A stretch of 64,000 bases of DNA from Macrocybe gigantea. Lineage: Eukaryota; Basidiomycota; Agaricomycetes; Agaricales; Callistosporiaceae. The first letter of the stretch is position 1. Each line of letters opens with the position of its first letter. Below are positions 51,935-64,000 of this stretch, piece after piece. Both the position numbers and the translations under genes were made by a program. Under the pieces are notes generated by a model. That model was not told the DNA's origin, did no database searches, and saw nothing but the letters and a program-made list of their open reading frames with translations. The DNA is taken from NCBI GenBank assembly GCA_011319805.1, contig SJRY01000268.1, forward strand, positions 1-64,000. The letters run 5' to 3'.

Positions 51935-53521
51935 CATGTCGACCCTCATGATATGTCCAACCGATCTTATCATCCTCATTCTCCAGTACCTGTCCGTAAA
52001 CGAGTTGACTGCTATATCGCAGACTTGTCATCTATTGCATGACTTGGTGCGTGGACGCCTCTTGCAATTCTTCTAGCCACTTTTGCTCAGTGGCACCATA
52101 GGTCGAACAATACGGCTGGTCGATTTATCTGCGAAACAATCCCCGTCCGTCATACAGCTTGTCCCAGTCACACGAGCGTTGGCCACCCAGATATCGCGTG
52201 CGGTATGATTTCTTGTCAGATTGCGCCTGGTCCGAATCTCGATTTGTCGCAAGACCTCTTTTGCATCCCTGGGTTGGGAAATACCAGCCAGTCCTTGCTA
52301 TCAGTCGGCATAGGCTCATCTGTGCGGCTGGAAATTCTATATACTCCTACAAGTTTGGCATATCCAACCGTGAGGAGGCCCCCACTGTCCAATTTGAAGG
52401 CAAATTCAGCTTTCCAAGACGACAGGATGGAGTGACGGACATCACCACGGTGACCATGTTGCAGGACGATGGTTCAACCTTCAAACTCTGCGTCGGTTTC
52501 CAGAGTGGCTCCGTTCAATATGTGACTGCGTCCGCTCCTCCAGGCCCTGAGCCCGGTAAACACCTAGACGCGACGTGTTCCGAGATATCCCATCTGCATA
52601 ATAACGACTTCATCGAAAGCTTGTCTGTGGATGGAGGCTTTCTTTTATCCCTCTCGTCACGCGGAAATGCCATGCTCAGGAGTGTCACAGAGGTGCCGCA
52701 CGGATGGTCTAGTCCGAACTGCGTCTCTCTTGGCGTAAGATCATGGACTTGTCATCTCTGTTTGCAGTCGTCTACTCCTTACGCCGCCTTTGGATTGCTT
52801 CCAAAACGCCTCTTACTGTATATTCGGCAAATAACTCCCTTTTATCGCCCAGGCCCATTGCCGTCCTGCATGCATCCTCGCCATTGGGAGCGCAGGACGA
52901 GGGCACATCCTATTCCGCAGTCTATGGCATATGCCGCGCGCCACTGTCTTCACCGTGGGGTTCCTCCCCCCAACTACTTATATCAGGATGGTACGACGGC
53001 CAGATCCGCTGTTACGACCTCCGGTCACACTCGCGCATTCACGATCCAGAAGCACAAAATAGCGCGCCGATGCCCCTTCGGCCGATTCTCTCTTTAGCAG
53101 ATCCTTGGTCCTATGATCCCGTCTATTCCGTCGCGTGCGGGGAGGATATGACAGCTACGTCGCCGCTGGCTCGGCGCGACACGGTGTCGTGTCTTTCTGG
53201 GATTTGCGTTCTCCAAGAACGGGGTGGAGCGTCCATGCACCTGGGAATGATCATTCGCCTGTTTATTCAATTATCTTGGAGAGCTCCAGATTGTTTGGCG
53301 CAACGGAAAGACGTTCTTTTGTCTATGACTTTGTAGGTGGCGTGTGCATTTTCGACGAGCACATTGTTGAACTATTTTGGCAGGGACCGGATGTGATCAA
53401 GGAAACATATCCTCCTCTTCGTTTCGTGCGAGGCGTCGATGGTTCAAAACTCTCATCCGGGATCAGCTACTATGTGACTAAATATAATCACACCCGGTCC
53501 TTTTTTGAGAACGAGATATAG
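51935..53521 (+). CDS. F-box / WD40 repeat protein
   Basis: Probable SCF substrate receptor, similar in layout to Fbxw4. The start MSTLMICPTDLIILILQYLS is an F-box (LSVNELTAISQTCHLLHDL). An intron then joins to VEQYGWSIYLRNNPRP. WD-type blades follow, including TMLQDDGSTFKLCVGFQSGS, SLSVDGGFLLSLSSRGNAML, QLLISGWYDGQIRCYDLRSH and VAAGSARHGVVSFWDLRS. The last exon starts GPDVIKETYPPLRFVRGVDG and ends SFFENEI. Frame breaks near 52792 (GG) and 53140 (GGGG) are both repaired by one added base. The target protein is unknown. Confidence 0.78.
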
Positions 53522-53813
53522 ATAGTTAGATCTGGTTTGAAGCCGAAAAAAATTTAAAAACCCAATCGAGCAATGACTCCCTACTCCGTGCGACGTATTT
53601 AAATAATGCTAGAGTAATCATACAACGAAGGAAATAGAACAGCAAGTTACCATGATGTGATGCCATGCAGTAGATGAACAAATGTATCGAAACAACTAGT
53701 ATATAATAGGCGTAAGAAATGAGGTCCAGGAGCTAGTGAAAATATTGGAGGCTCTAGGGTATAGCGAGTGGTGAAAGATATGCCGTAATACAGATTGGTG
53801 AATGGATCAATAA

Positions 53814-56800
53814 TTATGTCGTCGCAATTTGGGGTTGAGAACGGGAAGTCCAGTTGAAAAACTGTCGTAGATCGTTGGAGGGCGCCGCATCGGCGGGCTG
53901 CTTTGGTTCCACCATCAAGCTGTAAAAGAAATTTTCGTCGGCCTGGGAGTGAAGCCATGCAATATATAATACGGACCTGCGACGGTAAAGGTCCTGGAGA
54001 TCGCCATGATGCCGGGAACTTTCAAAGGCAACGTTCAAGTATTCTTGGACCTCGGGGATCGCCTTTAAGTTGTAGGTGACTTGGAACCTTTGCATATCTA
54101 TACAATAACGGAGGAAATGTGAGAATGAGGACAAGATGATCCTAGCACGCGGCATCTCACCTTGCACAATTCGCGCCAATTTATGATACTTGTTAAAATT
54201 GAGCAATTTTTTGTTGCTATCCAGAGGAGAAGCCCGATGAGATGGGTTTCCTTCCCGACAGAATGTGACGTCCGTCAAATAGAGACCTAAGGAAGGCGCA
54301 TAGGTACGTTGCCCCTACAAAAATTGAAATCTGGTCTCACCTAGGAATGGTACTGCCGGTGGAGCAGTATTGCGGAGCTTGGTCCGATATTCATGGTAGT
54401 TTCGACTGTGGTCAGCCAGTCGCCGTAGCGACTCAAGCTGTGATTTATATTTTTGTGAAACACCCTAATAAACGTATTATTAGGTTATTATATCCGTCGG
54501 CACTTGACGATAGATATCGCTTACCATCCAAGTCTGGCGTAACCTGGATATCGTCGAAGAATCTAAAGCGGCGAGCATCGACCGCGGCGTGCTATAATTC
54601 TGCAATCCAGTACAACGCTAAAAAGTGTCGATGATCAATGTGCGAAAAAGATTGATTGAAAGAAAGCAATTCACATCAGCCACTTTGATGAAGAATTTTA
54701 TCAAAAGTATCCGCCGTTTGATGTCCTGCTCGTTTAGGATGCTTTCTGCAACCCAGCCAGTGATAACAGTACTTAGGGATGAGACTGCTTTCACGTTGAC
54801 ATGTGGCTTGGCGCCTTCTTGCCCCATCTCCAGGATCTCGTCCGGCTGAATGGCACAGTAGAGGTTGCTCTCCATTATCGTCAATTGTCTCGCCAGCTCC
54901 AGGGCGTCAAAGTCTGTTATCGATATCGAGGCGAAGTCTTTCCTCCGCAAAGCTGCCAGCAGTGTTTTGGTCATATTCGGGCGGGGAACCTCTGTGGTGA
55001 AAAGCAACACTGAAGGAGGGTTGATGGACATGCCAGGATCCCGGCTTCGCTCGGCCTTGGGGCTGATGTTGCCGTCATTCGACTGCTGACGCAGGTGTAT
55101 CAACTCCAAAATTCGTTGCGCAGGACCAGGGAAGATGAGCCCTAGCCCGTCGCGAGTGAAGGTCGAAAGAAGGGGAAGAGCAGGTTCGTCGACACCCGGA
55201 CGCCAGTACAGTTCGAGCCAGATTTTGATAAAGTTTGAGACGCGCAGGCGGACGGGGATGCCTTTCCGTTGTTGCCACAATTGGATATCCTCTTCCGACA
55301 GGCCAGATGGCGGGACAAGGTTGTATCTCGCAATGAGGGCATCAACTAGCTCCAGTGGCGAGCTGAAGAAACGGAAAGTCAAGAAGAATACTGCTGAGAA
55401 AGCTGGATCGACGATGCTGTCATGAGGCGTCATCTTCTCGACCAATGCAGGCAATGTTGCGCCGACCAAATGGCCATCACTGTTATACGCAACATCCTCC
55501 ACGGCATAATCATGAGAGAACATCCACGACAGAGGATCGCGGCCTGGTTCTGGACTCGGTTGTCTCGATATCGTAAAGCTGCCGTTCCTCACTCGTAGGT
55601 CCGTAAACTGCCTATCCTTCATGCTGCCCTCCCAGGTCGTTCCATCGTCATCTGTTCGACACGCAGATGACGGTGATGGCAAGTCTGCCTCTACTGGAAC
55701 CGGAGATATGAAGATGGAGGCTGCAACAGGCTTCTCTTCGTCCGGTGCTGTAATATCCGTATCCTCGGAAGGGGCAGATGATGACTGGGAAATGCGGCTG
55801 TCCTCCGATTCCGTCGAATCTCCACGAGGTCTCCGTATTGGGTAGACACTTGCTTGTATCGTGTCGTCTTCGCCGTTCGTACGAAGATCGACGGGACTTT
55901 CGGGAGCGGCAGGTGTCGTTTCACTCTTTAGGCTTCGTTCTTGTTGGGCATCTCCGGCGGGCGGCAGGTTGAAAACGAACGGTCTGTTCCCCACGGCCCT
56001 GTTCAAGTAGACCTTGACGGCTGCGACACAATCCGCCCCTACTTTGAGGGCGCTAGTTGCAGATCGCAGCAATAGCTGCTTCTCTTCCTCATCCGATAAC
56101 ATCTGAGAGGCAGGAACCGCAAGGAGCCTGACAGACTCCGTCAGCGAGTCTGTAACGTTATATAAGCCCTCTTTCGCCAGTTTCAGGTTCCCGACTCGGT
56201 GCTTTGGAATGTCGGGGTGGACAATAACGGCTTCAACTAACGTGAGCAATTTGCAGGCCAACTCTACGACCTCTCGAACCAATTCAAACAGGTGGCCAGT
56301 GCTCGAAGCATGCGATGTGCGGGAGTGGGAATGAGCATGTCCTATGAATGCGGCAATGGTAGAGAGGTACTGATCATGTGTGAAGCGAAGGGCTTCAAGC
56401 ACTTGAGTCGATGATGCTGGTCCACTGGGAAATGGAGGTGGCAACGGACGGGTGTCCTCCGAAGAGGATGACGTTGCTGACGACGTACTGCTAACCGATA
56501 GGGAACGGGACTTATGACGAAGAGTTGCATACATGGCATGCTTCATAGGCTTTCCCAATTTGTTTCGATCAAATGGGGGAGGGTGTGATGGGGTATCAGA
56601 ATCGTCATCGGAGGATGATCGAAAAGGCCGCAGGTCAGACATGCTTTTGGCACGGAGCACGGTGCGCGAGGGTGTTTGTGATCTGGTGCGCTTCTGGGTC
56701 GGCGTCTTCCTGCGCGGCGTATCCGTACTCGTCGAGGTTGATGGCGCGTCGAAGTCGGTGCTCCATCCCGAACTTTGCCCGGGTGATAGACCTAGCGATT

Positions 56801-57718
56801 GCATTGAACTTGTCTCAGGAATATCTATGCCACAATGCGCTGCCACAGCCAGAAATTTGCGCATGACTACAAAGACCTGTCCGCCTAACCGCAACATGGT
56901 TTCGACTTCCGTTCGGTTGGCCTCAGCGTCGTCCGTTTCAATGGACGCCTTTTTAGCCTGCGAAACGAGACTAGCAAGACTGGACAGAATCTGTTTTCGC
57001 TCTTCGGCCAAGACAGGAAATCGTTGAAGCAACGGTGAGTCGCGGACGAGTGTGTTCGTGCTAGCGAGTATAGCACGGACAGAGGAGATAACGAAAGCGG
57101 TGGAGGGCTGGAAGTGGGGCGCCTTGTGGGTCCGCACCGTGTTTTGGAGGAGAGAAAGGGCTTGTAGAAGCGGCGTCATGATGGGGAGGCAATAAAATTC
57201 ATTGTTGGTACGAGATTGAGCAGCAACAGCAGCAGCGTCAGCGTTTTGGCGAGGATGCTGTGATGCACGAGGCGTGTTGCTGGCGGCCGACAAGGACGAA
57301 GAACTCGACTGCGCAAGCCCACGACCCAGGTTGTACTAATATCTCGTCAGGTCATTTTCAAACGCATGATGAAGAGACTTACACCCCGATCATCACCCTG
57401 CATTGATGGATCAATCTCGGTGTGGACATAGTTGCTCGGGAACCAGCCTCTTCGGCCTCCAAGTTCACCGTCCCACCAGCCACTCGAGTCTCTGGTAAAC
57501 ACGCGAATCACTTGTCCAGCGCGAAAAGAAAGGCATGTCGGGTTCGATGGATGTGGCTCGTAGTCGTGCATCGCAATTACGAATTCGGGTCTAATTTGAA
57601 ACGCGTCCTCAGCGGTTGAGCTCAGTGGACTGGGTGAGCGTGACTGCACGGCAATAGCTTCAGCGAGATTGTTGCTGGCAGGCGCGAGTGAGGAGCTTGA
57701 TGCTTCCGATGAAGTCAT
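53814..57718 (-). CDS. Cdc25-type Ras guanine-nucleotide exchange factor
   Basis: Activates Ras upstream of cAMP or MAPK signalling. The start MTSSEASSSSLAPASNNLAE leads to an SH3 domain (IAMHDYEPHPSNPTCLSFRA, RDSSGWWDGELGGRRGWFPS). The long exon below 57293 holds a helical region and Ser-rich linkers. The RasGEF N-domain has HLVGATLPALVEKMTPHDSI and SAVFFLTFRFFSSPLELVDA. The catalytic CDC25 domain begins SITDFDALELARQLTIMESN, with VITGWVAESILNEQDIKRRI and FFIKVAD joined over an intron to RCTGLQNYSTPRSMLAALDS. Then come LESLRRLADHSRNYHEYRTK, LYLTDVTFCREGNPSHR and the C-terminus to the stop at 53814. All main motifs are present and exons join in frame. Confidence 0.9.
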
Positions 57719-58595
57719 GATAGTTGAGTTGTTGCGGAGTATGCACCCGAGAAACGTGAATGGACACGCCTAGGAAGTGAGCGGGACAATGGTGTACTCT
57801 AGCTCTTCGTTACAAGTTGGTTGGCGATGTCTAACAGACGATGGGATCTGAGTGAAGTAAAGAGTGCAAATTAATAAATGTCAATGACGAGAGAAGGAAG
57901 AGATTGCTTCACATTTATCGCCGCACCGGCAAGTGCTCTTCTTGTTATCGGCAAGGGATACAAGAGATAACTCCAACCACCAGACCTGGATGCAAATAAT
58001 ATGCTGGTTATGTGAAAAGAACGTGGCAAAGAAAAACCTTGCAGCGTGTCCAAGCACAGAAGTTGGGTATGAGGTGATGCTTCGGGTCGAACGTAAAAAG
58101 GGAGCGAATTTACACAAGCGAGAGAAAGACGGCGGACTCGAAGCGAGCTGTACAAGGTCCGAGTAAGATTATGATTGATGAAGGGGAAAAAAGGAAGGTG
58201 TTGAATAGAATCCAGCACCACGCGGGAGACTTTAAAGGGCGGCCCAGCAAGCAAAAACGCCGTTGAAGAATTGTTGGCGATGGAGGTGATTGGAACGGGC
58301 GTCCATATGCAAGTTCAACTTGGCACAATAGCGACAAACAAGGGCGGGCATGGGTTGCCCATTTATAGTTCATGTTCAACCACGCTTTTTCTCAAAAGCA
58401 CCCTTGATATTCCGTCCCTAACAGTTTCCGCATCAAAAATACCCTGCAGCACCAGGCGATCTGTAAAGGAGATTTTGTGGCGGTCGTAAATTAGCGGCTT
58501 GATATTGTTCAGGTCAATCAGGTGATTGCACGTTATGTAAGCAACTGCTTCGACAATGTGGTTGCTTGTTTTGTGCATCAGCCCATACCGCCAGG
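57719..58595. promoter_or_regulatory. Long divergent promoter region, RasGEF / coiled-coil gene
   Basis: This 877 bp lies between outward start codons, longer than most gaps in the window. Overlapping open frames exist on both strands (for example around 58110-58379 minus) but lack conserved features. It may contain untranslated leader exons. Confidence 0.45.
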
Positions 58596-60036
58596 ATGGC
58601 CACCAGCAGCGCGTCTGCAGTGCTGGCGGACTCTTTGGCTTCGTTGTCCAAGTCCGCATACCATGCTGTATGCTCTCTCACTGTACTGTTTGGGCGCGGC
58701 CCAGCGCTGATCTTCCGGTCTACTCGTTAGTTCGCGGAAATTGAGGAGAAGGCCAGTCTCGAGGTGGCGCAGGCAGTCGCCGACGCGAGAGAAGCCCGAA
58801 AGGAGCGCGATAAAGCGGTAGACGCGCTTCATTCGGCTCAACTCGAATGCCAGCGCTGGAAGGAGGACCTTTTTGCTTGCAAAGCATCGGTACGTGTCTT
58901 GGCCTCTGTTCGCGGGTTCAGGCATTTAGAACTGCCACAGCTGCAACAAACGGAATCAACGGTGAGACCACTCCTAGCCTATATCCAGACTTGTCATAAA
59001 CGCGACACCGACAGATAGCGCACCAAGCAGAGATGATTGCCACGCTACGAAGAGAAGCCAACCAGTGGAAAGACCAATCCAAGAACTGGCAGGACCATTT
59101 TCTACGCGTCGAACAGGAGAGATGCGCACTATACAGTCGCATCGACGAGACCATAACAGAACGACTACAGGTATGTGTTCCATGCCCTTGGTGTACTGTA
59201 AGCCTCATTTCTCAGGCAATGGTTTACACATCCGATGCCAACACGTCATATACTCCGCACTATGGGCATCACAACGTAACGCTTTTCTTTTGAAATCTAA
59301 ATACCGATTGAACACCCCTTCACGCATTTTCCTAGCAGCGCGCCCCTTCAATAGGCAATGACATTGCCGAATCGTCGCGCTCCGCCACAAAATCTTCAAA
59401 ACAGCCCAAACCTCGGCCCTCATCCTCCGCATCCAGAGCCGCACATGCACACAATACACCGAGCAACCGCGCCGACAAAATCGACACCCGCACACCAAAG
59501 TCCCTGACACCGAAATTGCCGAGCGAGTCCTCGACAACAATGCGTACGGCGGTCATCCGCCGTGTACAAGCGGTCATCAACGTCAAGCGCGAAGAGTCTG
59601 ATGACGAGGAGGTCGATCCTGCCATGAGAGAAGACGACCTAGATGAAGTCGTGCTTCCTGGCAAACATCCGAGGAGCGGAGGGCGGAAGCGGAAAATTGT
59701 CGCGCCAGAGGATGACCAGTCCGTTTACTCTGAGGCGAGTGGTGACCGCGCGCCTGGGACGGGATCGGCGGAGAGCTCGGAAAGTCGCGAGAACGACGAG
59801 CAGAGTTACTCCCCTTCAGATGATGACGAACTTAGGATGGGTGCGGAGGTGCGCATCCCTATTCCATACTCTGCCATCGTCGTTACCCATTCACATTTCG
59901 TTAGACGAACCATGACGAGTTGTATGCCAAACAACGCGTCAAACTCAAGCGGACTACGCAAGGATCTTCAGAAGCCAATAAGAAACCTAGGCTATCTGTA
60001 CCGAGCGACTCTGCACGCAGGAGAAAAAAGGTATAG
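58596..60036 (+). CDS. Unknown coiled-coil nuclear protein
   Basis: Not recognised as a named family. Exons join cleanly: MATSSASAVLADSLASLSKS, then FAEIEEKASLEVAQAVADAR with KERDKAVDALHSAQLECQRW, then AEMIATLRREANQWKDQSKN with WQDHFLRVEQERCALYSRID. This makes an N-terminal coiled coil of about 150 residues. A Ser/Pro/basic middle follows (SIGNDIAESSRSATKSSKQP), then INVKREESDDEEVDPAMRED (VKREE is a sumoylation-like site), RSGGRKRKIVAPEDDQSVYS and a Ser-rich acidic stretch. The last exon starts TNHDELYAKQRVKLKRTTQG and ends SARRRKKV. Its composition suggests a nuclear scaffold or chromatin protein. It is convergent with ERV46. Confidence 0.65.
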
Positions 60037-60242
60037 ACATTCCTAGATTATCCTCAAGTGTGATGCCACCGCTCGGTTGTACTTTACCTGTATATCGTTC
60101 ATGCTTCGGAACCCTCCAACGCGGTCTGTATCATTATATATGATTTTTTTCCCATATTTTTATACTGCATCTGATACAAACCGCTATGGCCGTACAACGA
60201 TAAATATTCCCGGTAAAATGGCACATTTGGAATTCACCTGCG

Positions 60243-61996
60243 TCACATCGTTTTCGCGCTCGAATAACCAGATACACCACCAGATTTCTTCAGCGCACGT
60301 GTTGTGGCGAACAGAATGCTATCAATTAAGGATGCAACCGTCAGCACACCTCCAACGATAGCGCATGTCCTATCGAACAGGGCAATCAGAAAATCACGCA
60401 GAGGCTTGGATCCACATTCGTATACTTACGACGTGACGAAATGGGCAAACGATTGCCTCGTATCCGAGTGCACGACAAGAATGGGCGAAATCTCAAAGTT
60501 GAAGAAGGCACCTTCACCGATCAACCGTCAATTGCATTCAAAATAAAAAAAATGAAATGAGATGATCGAGAAGAAACAAGGATGACATACCTGGTACGCC
60601 AGTAACACCATGTTGGACATGGATTCCCTGTGGTGTGTCCTGGGAACCTCCCTCGCTCAAATCCCGTTCGAAGGATGTCGCACTGTACTGATGAGTGTTG
60701 ACCTGCGGCAATCGAAATCATGATCGACTAAATTGGGAGGAAAGTCTAACTGGACATACAATTTGGCCATCATAGGTTCGGAACTGAGTGGAAACGACCT
60801 TCAAGAAGTATTGAAACATGTACTGTGCTTTGTTCGTCTACAGAACGCAAGGATCGGCTTCAAATAGAACAAAGAACAATGGCGACGGAGTCGTGACGTA
60901 CATGGGCAGTCGATTCTTCGAGCGGATCATTAGAAATTCCTAAGCGCCTTCTCATCGCTCTGCCAGCTTCGGCTTTCCAATAATCGTATTCATCATCGCT
61001 CTCGAAAGAGAAATGGTGAATAATATGGGAGAAATCATGGCGGTTGCCATCGTCACGGAGATACGGGACTAATTCATACACGTTTCGGCCGCTGGTTTGG
61101 AAGGACCGCCCCGGGGACAGGTGGATATTGCCAATGACCTTGTTGACACGGATACGACCAGAGATATTACAACCTTCATTCGCCTGCTCCCTGAGCTTGT
61201 CTGCCCAACCTTCATTCTTGCACTAGAGACGAGAAATATGTCAAAGGTTTGTATCAGCAAGGCCGAAGAAGGCTTTCGGACCTGTTCAACGGCATCGGGG
61301 TTCGAGAAACTCCAGCCTCGGTTCACATATGCCGTGCGAACGTCCTCGCAGGTATTGCAACATCCGTTTTCGGGCTCCAGGCCACCGTAGCAAGAGCCAC
61401 AATAGTCGGCTGGTTTGGAATCGTTGATCTTGTCGAGATCATTGCGCAAGTCAGCGCTCCATGAATTAGGGACCATCGCACCGTGCTGGTCGAGGCGGAC
61501 TTTGAGTACATTATGCGAAAGATCCCGCTGGAGTTCGCCAGAGATGTCCATGACATCAAGACTCAGTACTATGATATTTTGCGGTAAAAAGTTCAGCATT
61601 AACGTTTTCGAGAGCAGAGAAATAAAAAGACCCACGATAACATGGCACCCTCGGGAACGTTACATTCAGGTTGATCGTCAACTTCTCGCCCCTGCTTTTG
61701 TCCACAACTATCGACGTATCAACCATGATTCTGCGGTAATCGATAAACTCCATCGTTGTAAATGCCAGAATAATTGCGGCCGACAAAATAGTCACTGGAC
61801 CGGTGTAAGTGAGTGCATGAAGTGTAAAGGGCAAAACAGTCACCCACAGAAAGCGCCTGTGCGTGTCTTGACTTTGACGTCTTCAGTAGTCTGAGGAGTG
61901 TCTCAACAACCCGGCGAGGTTAGGCGGACGTTTATACACCCATACCTTTCCAAAGGCATCGACGCCTTTGAGATTGTTAAATAAACCCTTCGCCAT
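60243..61996 (-). CDS. ERV46: ER-Golgi transport receptor Erv46 (ERGIC-3)
   Basis: Membrane cargo receptor that forms a complex with Erv41 in COPII vesicles. The start MAKGLFNNLKGVDAFGK is followed over an intron by TTEDVKVKTRTGAFLTILSA and the first membrane helix, AAIILAFTTMEFIDYRR. The lumenal domain includes VVDKSRGEKLTINLNVTFPR, SLDVMDISGELQRDLSHNVL, the cysteine-rich CGSCYGGLEPENGCCNTCED and GWSFSNPDAVEQ. The C-terminal helix is IVGGVLTVASLIDSILFATT, then RALKKSGGVSGYSSAKTM. Family-defining cysteines are present, and all exons join in frame. Confidence 0.92.
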
Positions 61997-62269
61997 CGTC
62001 TACCAAGAATGAAAAAAGCCACAAGAGGACCTCGAATGAGGACGGCGAATTGCCAATGAAAAAGAGTCAAGTCTGTCCTGCTGAGGAGCAGACGCGGGTC
62101 AAGGGAGTGGATAGGATGAAGTAGTGCTCGTCCCGTGATTAACGATGAGAACAAGTCGACGTGTCACTCGGTGCACGCTCACGTGGACTCTTTTTACACC
62201 GGACTTTTTCCAAGGAACCAGCGAAGATGTTCTACGTAAGATGCATAAATTACAGTGCACACATTAATT

Positions 62270-64000
62270 TCAAGGAATAGCAATACGGTCCACACCCTGC
62301 TTCACTTTCCCTATCAAGTTCATGACCCCGTCTCTTATCCCGTCCGCTTGGATCCCCACCGCATCACTGCTCGTCCTGAACACACCACTGCCTCCAGGCC
62401 CACCAAGACTCACATTGACCCCGCCCAGGTTCAGGTTTAACGACGGTGCGTTCGACGCCGACTCTGGAGGAGGTTCGTACACGGATGACGGGAACTTGGT
62501 TGCTGCCGCACGAACCATTTCTAGATATCTGTCGAGTCCCGATCAGAACCTGTCAAGGAAATGTGTAGGAAGAAACCGCACGAAGAAGAGTTGTGTACGC
62601 AAGTCCCGCCAAGAAGAAAACGTGTGCCAGAGACATTTTGGACACTCCCATTTGTCGCTAGCGAGGGATCTTGGTTAAACAGTGTCACAGCCCGGGCCTC
62701 CTCATACGTTGCGCCACCGATTATGAATACAATTACGTCCTGTGGCCTGGGTAAATGATGTTCGTGAACATGCAAAGCGTATTTAGCGTGATCAAAAGGC
62801 AATACCTGCCCAATGCCGCGTTCGGGCCGGGTGATTCAAGAAACGGATAACTGGTCTCTTTTAGCCTGCCCTTCAAAAGGTGCTCCAGTGTTTGAGATAG
62901 ATGAGGCGAGTGTTGCATATATACATTCTCCACTCCCTGGAGAGTTGGGATCAACAGCACGTCTCCCCACGTGTAAATGCGAACCCACCTTCAATCCTTT
63001 GAGAGCAGAACGACCTTTGGCCAGCAGTGATTCTGTAGAAAACAAATCATCTTGCCGTTGATCTGCTCCAGCGATATTGAGGAAGACATAGACAAGCTGG
63101 CAAAGAAAAAGTGAAAATTCCGTTCTCGAAACGAGGTCAATCCTTACTCTGGCTTCCTCCATAGAGACACCGTTAGCGAGCATAAGATTAATGAGAGAAG
63201 CAATATTGCCCGTCTGTGTCTTCTGAAATCGTAGCGCATACAGAATGACTATCCTCAGCTTGTACCAAGGCGAAATTGAAGGATCTGTAACAATGGCTTG
63301 TACGCTCTTGTAGAACAGGTCGGCACACCATGCTGCAATAAATATAAAGCAAAACCCACCTTGTAATCGGCTCCCGAATTCGTTGCGAGACCTTGCTCAA
63401 CCTCGCCGACCTCTAATAGCTTGTCTCTCCCCACCAATCTGCTCAACTCACCCACCAATGCCACATGTTTGCTGACATTCCCGCCCAATTTCCTGAACTC
63501 TGGATATTCCTCAATGAATCGTTTCATGTCCGTTATTGAATTGATCGACGAGGGCGATTGCGCCAGAGAACGCGTTTGATAGGACTGGACATAGTCTTTC
63601 AGCGATGTCCCAAGATCTCCGAACGTGGCAAGGTAATTTTGTTGAAAAAATGGATCGGTAGATATTGTGAGAGTGATCTCCTGTGACGGTCATGAAATAG
63701 AGATGACATGGTCGACAAAATCAGCTTACAGATAGCTCCGGTCGTATGTCTGGTACCGTGCTGAGATTGACACGTCCATTCTGAATGCCCAGGAGCTCGT
63801 GAACCATGGCCTGATATGTCCACTGAGATAGCAGCGGCGTAACAGGATCATTTCGCCGGTCGAGTATCAGTAGCAATGGTGCAAACTGCGTCGGTCGGAA
63901 ATTGAAGAGTGAAGACTCGGCCTCGATCCTATGCTACAAACACATTGTACGGGCATTAGCATAACGGCATGAAATACAGGAGAACTGGGGCGCACATGAA
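62270..64000 (-). CDS. VPS45: Sec1/Munc18 protein Vps45, 3' part only
   Basis: SM-family regulator of SNARE assembly in Golgi-to-endosome transport. The window cuts the 5' end, so only the C-terminal part is present. Motifs in order are [135 protein letters not shown] and [20 protein letters not shown]. Then come [17 protein letters not shown] and a C-terminal extension of Gly/Ser-rich sequence ([18 protein letters not shown]) ending [11 protein letters not shown]. The introns are short. The Gly-rich tail is longer than in yeast Vps45. Confidence 0.9.

Overview
The window is nuclear DNA of a filamentous basidiomycete fungus, most likely a wood- or litter-decaying agaricomycete. Genes are dense, lie on both strands, and are cut by many 45-60 bp GT-AG introns. 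Protein types include secreted plant-cell-wall enzymes (CE16 esterase, GH131 with a fungal CBM1), fungal signalling proteins (Ypk1/Gad8 kinase, Cdc25 RasGEF), an OSCA/CSC1 channel and basidiomycete-style F-box proteins. There is no sign of prokaryotic or viral gene organisation.

Layout. 0.4-2.1 kb: TPR/F-box/LRR protein (Dia2/Pof3 type). 2.5-8.9 kb, minus strand: two-domain ABM-like protein, meiotic MutS homologue MSH5, prohibitin-2. 9.0-12.1 kb: a complete pogo-type DNA transposon with matching terminal inverted repeats and TA duplications, inserted into the short divergent promoter between prohibitin-2 and a vacuolar PQ-loop transporter (12.3-13.5 kb). 14.1-15.9 kb: F-box/LRR protein. 16.2-19.9 kb, minus strand: G-patch protein and Ypk1-type AGC kinase. 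20.6-25.7 kb: full-size ABCB drug exporter. 26.0-27.4 kb: VAP/Scs2. 27.7-33.2 kb: an extracellular block made of a CE16 esterase, two tandem membrane-anchored or secreted Cu/Zn superoxide dismutases, and GH131-CBM1. 33.5-41.9 kb, minus strand: CSC1-type channel and secreted dipeptidyl peptidase V. 42.1-44.4 kb: MRT4 and deoxyhypusine hydroxylase from a 72 bp divergent promoter. 44.9-46.8 kb: a small probably repetitive-family gene and a TMA23-like G-patch protein. 47.0-53.5 kb: VWA-domain protein, Miro GTPase GEM1, F-box/WD40 protein. 53.8-57.7 kb: Cdc25 RasGEF. 58.6-60.0 kb: unknown coiled-coil protein. 60.2-64.0 kb: ERV46 and the 3' part of VPS45.

Most genes are housekeeping and not functionally linked. 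The coherent accessory block is the extracellular carbohydrate/oxidative set at 27.7-33.2 kb. The clearest mobile feature is the pogo element, whose transposase carries a C-terminal SAP-like DNA-binding motif after an acidic stretch and a coiled coil.

A warning for every user of this annotation: at least ten conserved genes are interrupted by apparent frameshifts. Nearly every one I resolved is corrected by one extra base in a run of two to four identical bases. This looks like systematic homopolymer under-calling in the assembly rather than a cluster of pseudogenes. Multi-exon coordinates below give the outer limits of the coding region, introns included.
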